64,000 nucleotides of DNA, taken from Laburnicola sp. R22_1 (Eukaryota; Ascomycota; Dothideomycetes; Pleosporales; Didymosphaeriaceae). Below are positions 31,613 to 40,424 of this stretch, in pieces (positions within the stretch are counted from its first letter, which is position 1; each line of letters starts with the position of its first letter). Position numbers and translations under genes: made by a program. The notes under the pieces were generated by a model, which made no database searches, had not been told where the DNA came from, and worked only from the letters and a program-made list of their open reading frames with translations. The DNA is taken from positions 248,001 through 312,000 of the forward strand of contig JACONQ010000018.1 of the NCBI GenBank assembly GCA_014281115.1, given 5' to 3'.

Positions 31613-32410
31613 ATGCCAGCCACACCCCTCACGATGCGTTACGCGCTCTTTTGCACGATGATGTCCCTCGCTGCTCCCACGGGAGCGACAACCGGGACCC
31701 GGTCCATCTCACTCTCTCAATTCGTACCCCGCGTCGACAACCTGCCGACAGCATGCGACGTAGTATACAAGACCTCGATAGACGGTTGCGAAAACAGCGA
31801 TTTTCCGAATGAACGGGATCCAAATGTCAACAGCTGCAGCGCGAAGTGTGTCGAAGGCCTAGTCCAGATCGTATCTCTTGTGGAAGAGGGGTGCGCGGGT
31901 GTTCGAGTGCCGGCAAACTCGATCATCGGCGTTGCTCTATTGGGCAATCTCGTTCCTGAACTCTGCGGCAATATAGTGGTAGTGACGGAGCAGCCCGGCT
32001 CGACACAGGCCCCGTCACCATCAACCTTGAGCACAAGCGCGGAAGCTTCGAGCACGCAGGAAGCGCAATCAACGAGTACTCAGCAAGATCAATCGAGCTC
32101 TGCGCAAGCAACCGATACCGCATCCAGCGCCTCGTCTTCCATAACTGTTACGACCACCGCCGACACAATCAGTCAAACCATAGAGCTTGCTTCTCCTGCC
32201 AACACAGGCCAACCGCAACTCACACTCGACACGGACAACCCGCCACCTGCCCCAAGCCAGACGACCGCCAACCAAAAATCGAATCCGGATTCGGGCGGCG
32301 GTTCACCGTTCGATATCACGTTCTCGGCCCCGGCGTCGCACGTTCGCATCGGCGGTCTCGCGATGACGGCAATACTAGGTGTCGCAGCCTATTCCGTCGC
32401 CTTTCTATAA
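31613..32410 (+). CDS. Secreted Cys-containing, Ser/Thr-rich GPI-type wall protein, 265 aa
   Basis: The start at the ATG at 31613 (CTAAAATGCC) gives an N-terminal hydrophobic signal segment (YALFCTMMSLAAPTGA). A domain of roughly residues 40-125 carries six cysteines (ACDVVY, GCENSDF, SCSAKC, GCAGV, LCGN), likely three disulfides. A Ser/Thr/Gln-rich stalk of about 100 residues follows, then a C-terminal hydrophobic tail (IGGLAMTAILGVAAYSVAFL) that ends the protein: the architecture of GPI-anchored fungal surface proteins. The upstream frame is open but Pro/His-rich and is taken as leader. The Cys domain is of a type common in Pezizomycotina without known function. Confidence 0.75.
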   Translation: MPATPLTMRYALFCTMMSLAAPTGATTGTRSISLSQFVPRVDNLPTACDVVYKTSIDGCENSDFPNERDPNVNSCSAKCVEGLVQIVSLVEEGCAGVRVPANSIIGVALLGNLVPELCGNIVVVTEQPGSTQAPSPSTLSTSAEASSTQEAQSTSTQQDQSSSAQATDTASSASSSITVTTTADTISQTIELASPANTGQPQLTLDTDNPPPAPSQTTANQKSNPDSGGGSPFDITFSAPASHVRIGGLAMTAILGVAAYSVAFL

Positions 32411-32855
32411 TCTGTTCGCGACACGATACCCAGCATAGCAAGCGTATTGCTGCTATTTCTTATTTTTGCATTAGGAGGAGTTAGTCTACGGCATTGCGAT
32501 TGTGTTTTTCTACTTGTACTATACCCTGACTGTATGCGCGAAAGCTACTTTTCATTGTTGATGGATTTGGGGACTGGGTCTAAGGTTACGATGTGGAGGA
32601 GAGTGGAGGGTACGAGATCTTGGGGGGGTGGTTGCTGGAGATGAATAGTATTGTTAGCCGTATGACAGAGGCTTATGCCAGCTTATAGTAGCTATAACTC
32701 TGAACAATATCAGTATTCAAAGATACCATCTTCTTCCCTATTCTACATTTGCCGTTCGAAAGAGGAAAGAGTCCTCTGGTCTCGGAATAATCTCAGGTAC
32801 TAACAAATAACGCCGGGTGCAGCTTTTGCAACGCCCCTGTCTCTGTAACCTCTAC

Positions 32856-32862
32856 AATATGG
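32856..32862 (+). promoter_or_regulatory. TATA-like element of the 5S gene
   Basis: AATATGG is centred about 29 bp before the 5S start. The corresponding site of the 5S relic at 35259-35264 is TATAAA at -29. Upstream TATA elements are known to matter for dispersed 5S genes in filamentous fungi. Confidence 0.5.
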
Positions 32863-32886
32863 AGCAAAACCTTTTCATCTCATGTC

Positions 32887-33006
32887 ACATACGACCATAG
32901 GTTGTTGAGAACATGGCATCCCGTCTGCTCTGCCAACAATTAAGCAACAAACCGGCGGGTTAGTATTCGGATCCGTGAGGGCCGGAGAATCCCCGCTGTT
33001 GTATGT
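32887..33006 (+). rRNA. 5S rRNA (dispersed gene, divergent sequence)
   Basis: 120 nt beginning ACATACGACCATAG and ending GTTGTATGT, the conserved ends of fungal 5S rRNA, which pair as helix I. It contains the internal CATCCCGTCTGCTCT block (A-box/loop region), GGTTAGTA, GTGAGGGCC and GAATCCCCGCTG. A run of nine T follows (33005-33013). The middle differs from the usual AGTTGGGTGGGTGACCACC segment, so it is either a variant 5S type, as known in Neurospora, or a mildly decayed copy. Confidence 0.82.
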
Positions 33007-33013
33007 TTTTTTT
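33005..33013 (+). terminator. Pol III terminator of the 5S gene
   Basis: A nine-T run at the 3' end of the 5S sequence. Confidence 0.75.
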
Positions 33014-33039
33014 TGCTCGCTTAGTGGGCGCTTACGTAA

Positions 33040-34765
33040 TACATTTAGCGACTGGATGTGAGGACATGTGGGGAAGCCCGACCCCGGGGCCAGGTGTGAG
33101 ACACGTGTGTGATGGGTGCCTTTGACCTTTTGTGGAAAGAAAACGAGCTGGAAACTGTGACTTAGGGATTGTGGGATGGGGCAATGGGTAGCCCTCTCGT
33201 GGGGGGAACGTCTTCTTATGTGTCCACAATAAGCTGACGAGGAATGACGTCTGAGCTTCTCCCACGGGCCCTGGCCATGAATAAAAGGTACCCCAGAAAA
33301 TTGACGTATCGATGTCTTTCCATGCTCCAAAAACCTCATAACTCCTGCAGCTGCTCTCAACGAATCTTCTTCAAAGGTCATTTCTCTTTCTGTGTACTGT
33401 CGGAGTAACTCATAACTTCGCATCAAGAACTCAACCGGAGCTTTGATGTACGATTTAGGACAGGAAATTCTGCCCAAGAATAGGCCTGAGTTGAGTTGTT
33501 CATAGAGCTTTCCTTGTTTGCAATGGAGGGTCTTCCAATCTGCGCGCAAGGCCTCGCGGATTTGCATGGAATGACACTCAAAGTACATCTCGCAATCAGT
33601 GAAGTAAAGGAGTCGTTGAGACAAGAGAGCTTCTTGGAAGGTCCACGCTCGTGTAGCCCATGTCGAAGACATGATCGATCTTTTTGGATGCTCCTCTAAC
33701 CCAGTTATTTAAACGTTGCCAAAATCAACTGTTTAGTCCAGGTCTTGCAGGTTTGTTCAGCAGGTTATAAAAACACTAGGTAGTCCGTAGTTGTTATGCG
33801 AACCAGCCTCAGCAACAAGAGTGAGCTCTACGCCTCTATAAACCTCACCCATAATTTTGATCTGTGATTGTTTTTCTTTAATTAATACAATAAGCATCGA
33901 CCCATAGGTATCTAAAACCAAGCCCCTTTGTTACAACAATGGTATTGGAAATCGTTTTCAGGGGACACAAGATAATTAGAGGAATAATCGATTGGCCCAA
34001 CCCCGCCCAAGTCGTGGCCTTTGCGGAGTATCTCAATCTGTGACCTCGATTACCCCAGGTGTAACTCAGTGCCAAGTATGGGCTGGATGGTGGGGCTCGC
34101 ACCAGAGATGGCGGCAATGTGGCGCAGTCGATAAACCGTAGTGGGCGCCCCCTGCTCTTCTTTTGATTGCAAAGGGAACTATGCACTTATCGGCAACATT
34201 GAAGCCATGCTATGGCCATCTCGTAATTCAACTTTCAGGGTGGTGGCTGAGGAGAGAAGACTGGATTACGTTCGTCTGAGCTCGATAGGCAAAGAGCACG
34301 TCTTCTTCCCACAACTGAGGATGGGCGAGTTGACGAATCGAGTGCAACACCTGCTAAGTGAGGGAGATCTTTGCTCTTCAAAGTTTTGGGAAGTCTCTTG
34401 AAGGATGTTTTGCGTGTGTTTCCGAATGCCGAATAAGCACGAATCTGGAGGGCTTCAAAGCTAGCAACCGGACGATCTAACATGGTTGTGGCCAGCCGAC
34501 ATAGGACACAGGAGGTAACGATGCTGTCGCTCAGCTTTGTACCTACGAGTCTTGTGCCTAACAAGTGTCCTTCCAGACCTGCTGATTGGAGAGTTTCCCA
34601 CGACACGTCCAGAACATCGCGAAGTCTCAAAGAACGACATAACTCGCAAAGCTCAGTAGACAGAGCTGGGGCCAATGTCCTCATGCGTTTGGAGGATAGG
34701 ATGTCTGTGCTGCATTCGCTTCTCTTGAGAGCGTTTTTCTTCCGGGCGCGTGGAAATTGTGACAT
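33040..34765 (-). pseudogene. Decayed HET-domain (heterokaryon incompatibility) gene
   Basis: Read from the ATG at 34765. An N-terminal region has Cys pairs (CELCRSL, CVLCRLA). Then in a shifted frame come RPLRFIDCATLPPS and YLALSYTWGN, and VTKGLGFRYLWVDAYCIN followed by TAA (33880-33878), where the family has Gln. Further on, in changing frames with stops, come YRGVELTLVAEAGSHNNYGL and WATRAWTFQEALLSQRLLYF. These are the three conserved blocks of the HET domain in order. The stop at the CIN-Q position is a C-to-T change in CpA context, as RIP makes. The 3' limit is arbitrary; the frame runs on into the 5S gene. Confidence 0.8.
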
Positions 34766-35258
34766 GTTGGATATTCGTATGTCAAGACAATATTTTTGAG
34801 CTTTTGAGGTTTGTAAACGGAAGTAAACTGCATCATAAGGGAGGTCTGCTCCTGCTATTTAAATGCCCTCGGGTCGAGGGCGGTGCAATGTCCGTGCTGC
34901 AATATCGCTAGGCAGCAACGCAGCGGGAAGAAGCTGGCGCTAAGAGGCTACCTTAGGTATTTGCGAACTAGGCCTGTCCACACAAAAAAGGTAACTGCTA
35001 CACAGATGAATACACTCAGTGCAACAAGGTGTACCAATACTAACTAACCTTAGCGCTTAACACAGAAATCAGATCTTTCTGTGCCTGTCTGGTGCGTCTT
35101 ACTATGGTACGTTTGATGAGTGTGGCACGGCTTATCATCGCCAAGTAGTTATCTGCAGGATGAAGTGTCCAAGCGTCCACGCCGGAAACAGGTTCCAATT
35201 CTAAAGGACATTTGTGTTCACAGAAAAAGAAATAGCCCTACCACTGTAACCTCTGGGA

Positions 35259-35264
35259 TATAAA
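35259..35264 (+). promoter_or_regulatory. TATA box of the 5S relic
   Basis: TATAAA 29 bp before the 5S-like start, within a block shared with the other 5S gene. Confidence 0.5.
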
Positions 35265-35287
35265 GCCAAAGATTTCCATCTCATGTC

Positions 35288-35393
35288 AAATACGACCATA
35301 GGACACTGAAAACAATGCTTCTTGACTTTGTCGACGATTGGATGGAAGGGGACGCACGGGATTCTAGTGGTCTCACGTTTGTGGTTGTTATAT
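35288..35393 (+). pseudogene. 5S rRNA pseudogene
   Basis: It begins AAATACGACCATAGGACACT and remains alignable to a 5S start, then decays and has lost the conserved internal control block; TGGTTGTTATAT near 35393 is the likely remnant of the 3' end. The 50 bp upstream (CTGTAACCTCTGGGATATAA..CCATCTCATGTC) match the upstream region of the 5S gene at 32887, including the -29 TATA site. Confidence 0.7.
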
Positions 35394-35872
35394 CGAGATA
35401 TGAGGAGGAAGGGGACACACTTGTCTAGGCGGTGTGTTTTGGATTGCGCTGATGCTGATTATAGTTTTGCATAATAATTAGGTTACAGCTCTTGTTACAA
35501 CGTCAGTGTGCGTGTTTGTGTTTGGATTGAGCGCATTACAAGCAGCTTTTTATCCAACTCTTGGAACCTTCGTGGCCGATATTGATACTTAAAGTCGTGA
35601 TACGGACTCAGTCAATGCACATTATTTTCGGACAGACTCGGCAGTGCGATTTCGTATGGTAGAAGAGAACCTGGGTGCTCGCCGGAGGTTCCATATCGAC
35701 TTGAATCTCTCAAGACAATCGAAGATATCGCCGACACAATCCAGATTTTCTGGTCCGTTCACGAACCAGAACATCGTCAACACTTGTTATACACATCGCA
35801 ATAACACTTCTCGTATGCGGGACAGCTTATCAAAGTTAGCAGCCGCGCATCCCAATTCTAGTTCATGACTTA

Positions 35873-36829
35873 CTAAACGGGATCTTGACCAAACAAAATG
35901 TGCCAAAGATACTCAAACACCCGTCCACTTGTCTCATCCTTTAGCGGAGTTTCCATCAACCACGTATAGTACTTTTTATATACGTCCAACGGCCGCTTCT
36001 GCACTTGCTTGCTCGACACGGCAAACTGCGCACAGCAAGGGGTCGCCAATACGTGCGGTACATCCGTATTGTTGAATAAGTCTCGCCACGCATCCGGCAT
36101 CGCTGCCTCGATTGTTCGATGATCCTCAGGCGGGTTTCGGAACGGCATCACTTCGTGCGGACAACCGGGATCGTGAACACAACGCAAATTCGCGTAGCCG
36201 TTGGTCTGGATGAAGTTGATGTTGAGATTTTGCAGAGAGACTACGTTGGAATGTTCATTGTTGTCGGTGTGCCAGGCGATCGGGTAGCCGTCTTTGTGCG
36301 GATGAATGAACGCGATGGTTGAAGGGAGGTTATTGTAATTCTGCACGATGTATGCTAGGTATGCATTTGCTTCCATTCCTTTGTTCCGAAGGGTACGTAG
36401 AGTGCTGTCAGTGAGCGGATCCAGTGTCGATGCGTTATGCGGAGTTTCGGTATCGATGTCGTAGATGGCTGATTGCCAGTCTGGCAGGTCGGTATGTACC
36501 CAGCGTGTGTCGTCTGTGGGAAGCTTTGCCATTACTGCGACGCGATCAGGTAGCGATGGGCTAGGTGTCGCGACCGCAGTACTTTGCGTCAGTTGGGTGG
36601 TGGAGGTCGGTGATGTTTCCTCTTTCGTGCCGCCATGCGCAATTTCCTGCTCAAGTATCTTTTGCTCTTCTTCTGCTTCTGTTGCCTCATGTCGCCATGG
36701 CTTCTCAGAAACGCTAGCTTCGACAGATTCTTCTTGAATATCATTGAAGTGGGCGTCAAAGAGGAACCATGCGCAGAGCACGAATACTGCTACCACAATG
36801 AATTCGATTTTCCTGCGGGAATGCATCAT
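35873..36829 (-). CDS. DUF3431-family type II membrane protein, 318 aa
   Basis: The start is the first of two adjacent ATGs (36829). A short basic N-terminus and one hydrophobic segment (IEFIVVAVFVLCAWFLF, residues 8-24) form a signal anchor. An acidic Ser/Thr-rich stem leads to a lumenal domain of about 220 residues. It contains YLAYIVQNYNNLPSTIAFIH, HTDNNEHSNVVSLQNL, LRCVHDPGCPHE and LATPCCAQFAVSSKQVQKRP, the conserved blocks of DUF3431. These proteins are glycosyltransferase-like by fold in some annotations, but their reaction is not established. Golgi location is inferred from topology. Confidence 0.85.
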   Translation of the reverse strand: MMHSRRKIEFIVVAVFVLCAWFLFDAHFNDIQEESVEASVSEKPWRHEATEAEEEQKILEQEIAHGGTKEETSPTSTTQLTQSTAVATPSPSLPDRVAVMAKLPTDDTRWVHTDLPDWQSAIYDIDTETPHNASTLDPLTDSTLRTLRNKGMEANAYLAYIVQNYNNLPSTIAFIHPHKDGYPIAWHTDNNEHSNVVSLQNLNINFIQTNGYANLRCVHDPGCPHEVMPFRNPPEDHRTIEAAMPDAWRDLFNNTDVPHVLATPCCAQFAVSSKQVQKRPLDVYKKYYTWLMETPLKDETSGRVFEYLWHILFGQDPV

Positions 36830-37302
36830 CGCTTGATGGCAAGTGGGTGATGTACACGAAAGGTGACCGAATTGGACATGTGTCAACCTTTCCAGAGCTT
36901 TGTTTGAACAGGATATCGTGAAGGCTCGGTGTTCGAATTGCGCGCACGTGCGCAGGTGATATAGCGTGCCTAGAGGAGCTGCTGGTTACCGGGAGATGAA
37001 GAGCAACTAGGTCGCGCGGCCTAAAGCACCTTCTCAAACGGGGGCGCGAACCCGTTGAAGGCGTTTCTTATCCTGAACAAAGAAAAGCAGCGCGATGTGG
37101 CATTGCGGCACAGCTCAAGGCACGAACAAGGGAGTTGGGGGCGGGCCAGGCACACGGTGCACTTATCTCAAAAATCGGCGCTAAGCGGTGTTCACTGATT
37201 GGTAGAATTATGTGGCTGGGGCTAGCCCTAGGTGATTGCAATGCAGCACCGCATAGCTTGAAACTTGACTGCAGTACAACACCGAATTTGAACAGGAGTG
37301 AA

Positions 37303-37430
37303 TACAGTGCCCCAGGAGGTACGGGTGACTAGCGCAAATCCTTTGCAAGGTGGGTTTTCTTCTTGTAAAAGACCGCGGAAGGACTTTGCGACCCATGCGC
37401 GCTAGTCACCCGTACCTCCTGGGCACTGTA
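37303..37430. repeat. Near-perfect inverted repeat, 33/32-bp arms, 63-bp loop
   Basis: The left arm at 37303-37335 (starting TACAGTGCCCCAGGAGGTAC) and right arm at 37399-37430 (starting GCGCTAGTCACCCGTACCTC) are reverse complements except for one extra C in the left arm. It sits about 125 bp before the start of the next gene and could form a strong hairpin. Confidence 0.85.
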
Positions 37431-37555
37431 TGCTACTCCGCTCATTTAGCGGCTATTGCCTGAAACCGCCTTATCGCCTTATTGTTCCCCTACACCAGCA
37501 GTTCCTAGCTCTTCAGTCCTTCCTTACGTCGTAACCTTCAACATCGAGTATTGCA

Positions 37556-39337
37556 ATGGGCCCACCGGTGGGCCTGTTCCCACGATTTCTGGGAGTTTTA
37601 CACTTTGTAGTCTTTGTGAGGAGTCAGTGCCAGCCACAGCCCATTGTCGCACCTATCCAGAATGTATCTTTACCCAATGGAGCCTTTGTAAGAGGGGTTT
37701 CCATGACTGTCGGCTCCAACAACCAGAACATCTCATTCTTCGCTAGCGGGTAAGTCCTGCAGTATATATCCCAGGTTTTGATACAATCGGTCTTTCTATT
37801 ACTTCCGTTTGGAGTAAAAGAATGTAACAAAACCTCGACGAGCTTGCGGATTCGGCATGGCTAACAAGCACCGCTTGTAGCGATTACAACGAGACCTACA
37901 TCTATGGAACAGATGGATTCTGCACGGACGACTACTCATCTGAAGCATGCGTGACATTCCGTGGCAGCGCATACGACACATCAGAATCCTCTACAGACAA
38001 ATCGATCGGTAATCGAAAGGACAGTGACGGTTTCGAAGCCGACTGGACAGAAGATACTCTTAGCTTTGGCAGCAACACCTCACTGTCTTCATTCGGATTC
38101 GGCGTTCCGAAACAGGATCTCAACCAAGCGTTCACCAGCCAATCTCAGCTTGGCTTAGGTAGAAACTCTTCCTTTCTGCGAGCTCTCGTATCCGCCGGCG
38201 ATATAGGTACAAAAGCCTACTCCATGTTTTGGGGACTGGTCGGTGGTCCCGCGGAAAAGCAGACTCAGGGGTCACTGGTTCTCGGTGGCCTGGACAAATC
38301 GTTAATCGCGGATCAAAATGACAACTTCACGGCGTCGCTGTTCTGGGGCAGTAAGTGCGGGACGGGCATGGTAGTAACGATTAGCGACATCCTTCTGAGC
38401 TGGCCGAATGGTACCGACATGAGCATCTTCATGGGATCACAATCAGCAGCCATACAAGCGTGCATCAGTCCCAGTTTCGCAGGGCTGATGTCCCTTCCAC
38501 TGAGTTACTACGACAGCTTCTGGTCGCTCGCAGGCGGAACGCCTCCAGATAATAAGTCTGAGGCGAGAAGCTTCGGTATCAATTACTTCACAATGCTTTT
38601 TGAGCCAAATGATGTGTAGGGGCCGTACCAATTCCATTCGAAGGGTATACAGCTAATGATCATGATGTAGTTACTACGGTGGTCTGACAATCAAGCTTCA
38701 AAACAGCGTCTCCGTAAAGATTCCCAACACCGAACTAGTCGTTCCTGACACATACATCGCCTCCAATGGCGTAGTCCAGACGAATACATCGGTCCGCAAC
38801 CTCGTTATCAACTCCCTTCAATCCGATAATGGCAACGATCTACCAATCCTTGGCCGACTATTCATGAGCTCTGCCTATGTAATGGTCAATCAAGACGCTG
38901 GGAGGTTCTCCGTCTGGCAGGTGAACACAGGATCGACGACTTCCGATATCGTCGCAGTGGATGAACAAAATAATATGGTCAGTGAGTTTTGCGCAAACTC
39001 TACGGCCAGCACATCCAGTGCTACACCCTCGCCGAGGTCATCCATCACACCTCCGCCACAAAACGAAGAGTCAAAGCTGTCAGGTGGCGCAATCGGTGGG
39101 ATAGTTGTGGGTGTGGTGGGAGGTATTGCCATACTGGGCACCATTGGGTTCTTTTTGTACCGGAGACGAGGATCAGGCGGCGCTGCAACAGGGGTGGCAC
39201 AGGAACCAGAGTTGCAGAGAGCAGATTTGAAAGGGCCTGCGTATAGTATGGTGCCAGCAGGGCCTCAAGAACTTCCTGCAGACCAGTATAATGTAACAGA
39301 GCTGGGTAGTAGAGCTGTCGATAGTAGTAGATATTAG
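37556..39337 (+). CDS. Pepsin-like (peptidase A1 family) membrane protein, probably non-catalytic, 3 exons, 531 aa
   Basis: Exons 37556-37749, 37881-38615 and 38671-39337 join in phase. Introns are 131 nt (GTAAGT..GCTAAC..TTGTAG) and 55 nt (GTAGGG..GCTAATG..ATGTAG). A hydrophobic signal peptide opens the protein. The lumenal part matches fungal aspartic-peptidase-like proteins (GLGRNSSFLRALVSAG, SMFWGLVGGP..QGSLVLGGLD, LPILGRLFMSSAYVMVNQ). A Ser/Pro stem, one transmembrane helix (GGIVVGVVGGIAILGTIGFF), an Arg-rich stop and a cytosolic tail follow. Neither DTG/DSG catalytic motif is visible: the first would fall at FFASGDYNETYIYG. It may therefore be a pseudo-peptidase, unless the long first intron hides an exon. 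Confidence 0.78.
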
Positions 39338-40424
39338 TATAGGAATTAATTGAGTAATATATGGCCTTCAGCAGATACATGGGTTGCTCATGATCCTGTA
39401 CAAACGGACAATTTGCCACGTGTTGAGATAAGTTAGAATCTTGTTATGTAGGTCGAGTAACTGGGGAAAGTGCCGCGGTCCTTGATTTCCCATGATCTCT
39501 GTTGGAAACCGAGCATGCAGTCAACAGATCAAGCCTAATCGGGCACTCCGATGCACGCGGCATATACGTTGAAAATTGAATATGATCAATACTGACATGC
39601 GGCTACTACTACACAATTATAGAGCCTACTATCTACTAAAGCGCAGATTGTCGTAGCAATACAACTCTATCTAGAGACTTAATCACATGTTTATTGATTA
39701 GCCCACTATCCTAGCTTTTAGTGTATCTCTAAGACTGAGTAAAGCCTAGTTCTCTTATCTATAAGCGTGTATTTATACTTACTACTTACTAATCTCGGTC
39801 TTCTTTCTTCTGTAGCAATCTAGTCAATTCGCTCACTAAACTACTGTTTTCTAGCTTATTATCTCTCCGCAGACTTGTTACAATAAGTGTTACAGTCATA
39901 GCACAGAATTGCAATGCACTAACGCTAAGAGAAAACCCAAGGTTGTAATTGCACAAAAAACAATGGTTGAGGCTCGAGGGGGACCAACTCACGTTTGTCA
40001 GCTACAGTAAGAAAAAGGAATTACTACACCCTATGCATTCCAAAGCCGAGTTGGTCGTGATTAAGTGGATCATCTCGGATGCCAATCGATCATATCGCCT
40101 CGCTAATATCGCAGATAATTATTGCAAATTCACTCGAAATTTACCATGATTGGATTTTGTTCTGACATCGATGGCGGGGTGGTGATCTACCGAGTCTATT
40201 GGTTACACAGCATTCTCAGCCTCGTATATTCAAAAGTAAAACAAGGCAAACGGCCACCTTTCATTGGGTGCACAGCCCCGTGATCCTTATCATCATGATG
40301 ATAAAAGAAAATATAAGCCTCTTTTTCGCGTGTGTGCCTCAAAACTGCTGCCTAACCGTCCATCTTCCCTTCCTAAGCGCCCTCTCATTAGATTTAATAT
40401 CACTGACTTTGACCTTCTTGCACC
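39338..40424. other. AT-rich, possibly RIP-affected intergenic region
   Basis: About 1.1 kb. The part from about 39,590 to 39,930 is rich in CTA/TAG/TTA words and has no reading frame of note, the look of RIP-mutated repeat DNA. No recognisable element survives. Confidence 0.4.

Larger units (their letters stand above)
34766..35872. other. Intergenic region holding a 5S relic
   Basis: About 1.1 kb without a supported protein gene. Apart from the 5S relic I see only short frames. Confidence 0.5.

Noticed and set aside
32838..35294. Shared block CATCTCATGTC..ATACGACCATAGG first read as C-termini of two HET paralogues
   Set aside because: The sequences are the starts and upstream regions of 5S rRNA genes; the HET frame simply runs into the 5S gene.
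37021..37080. Possible tRNA T-arm (GGGTTCGCGCCCC on the minus strand)
   Set aside because: No matching D arm, anticodon arm or acceptor stem could be assembled around it.
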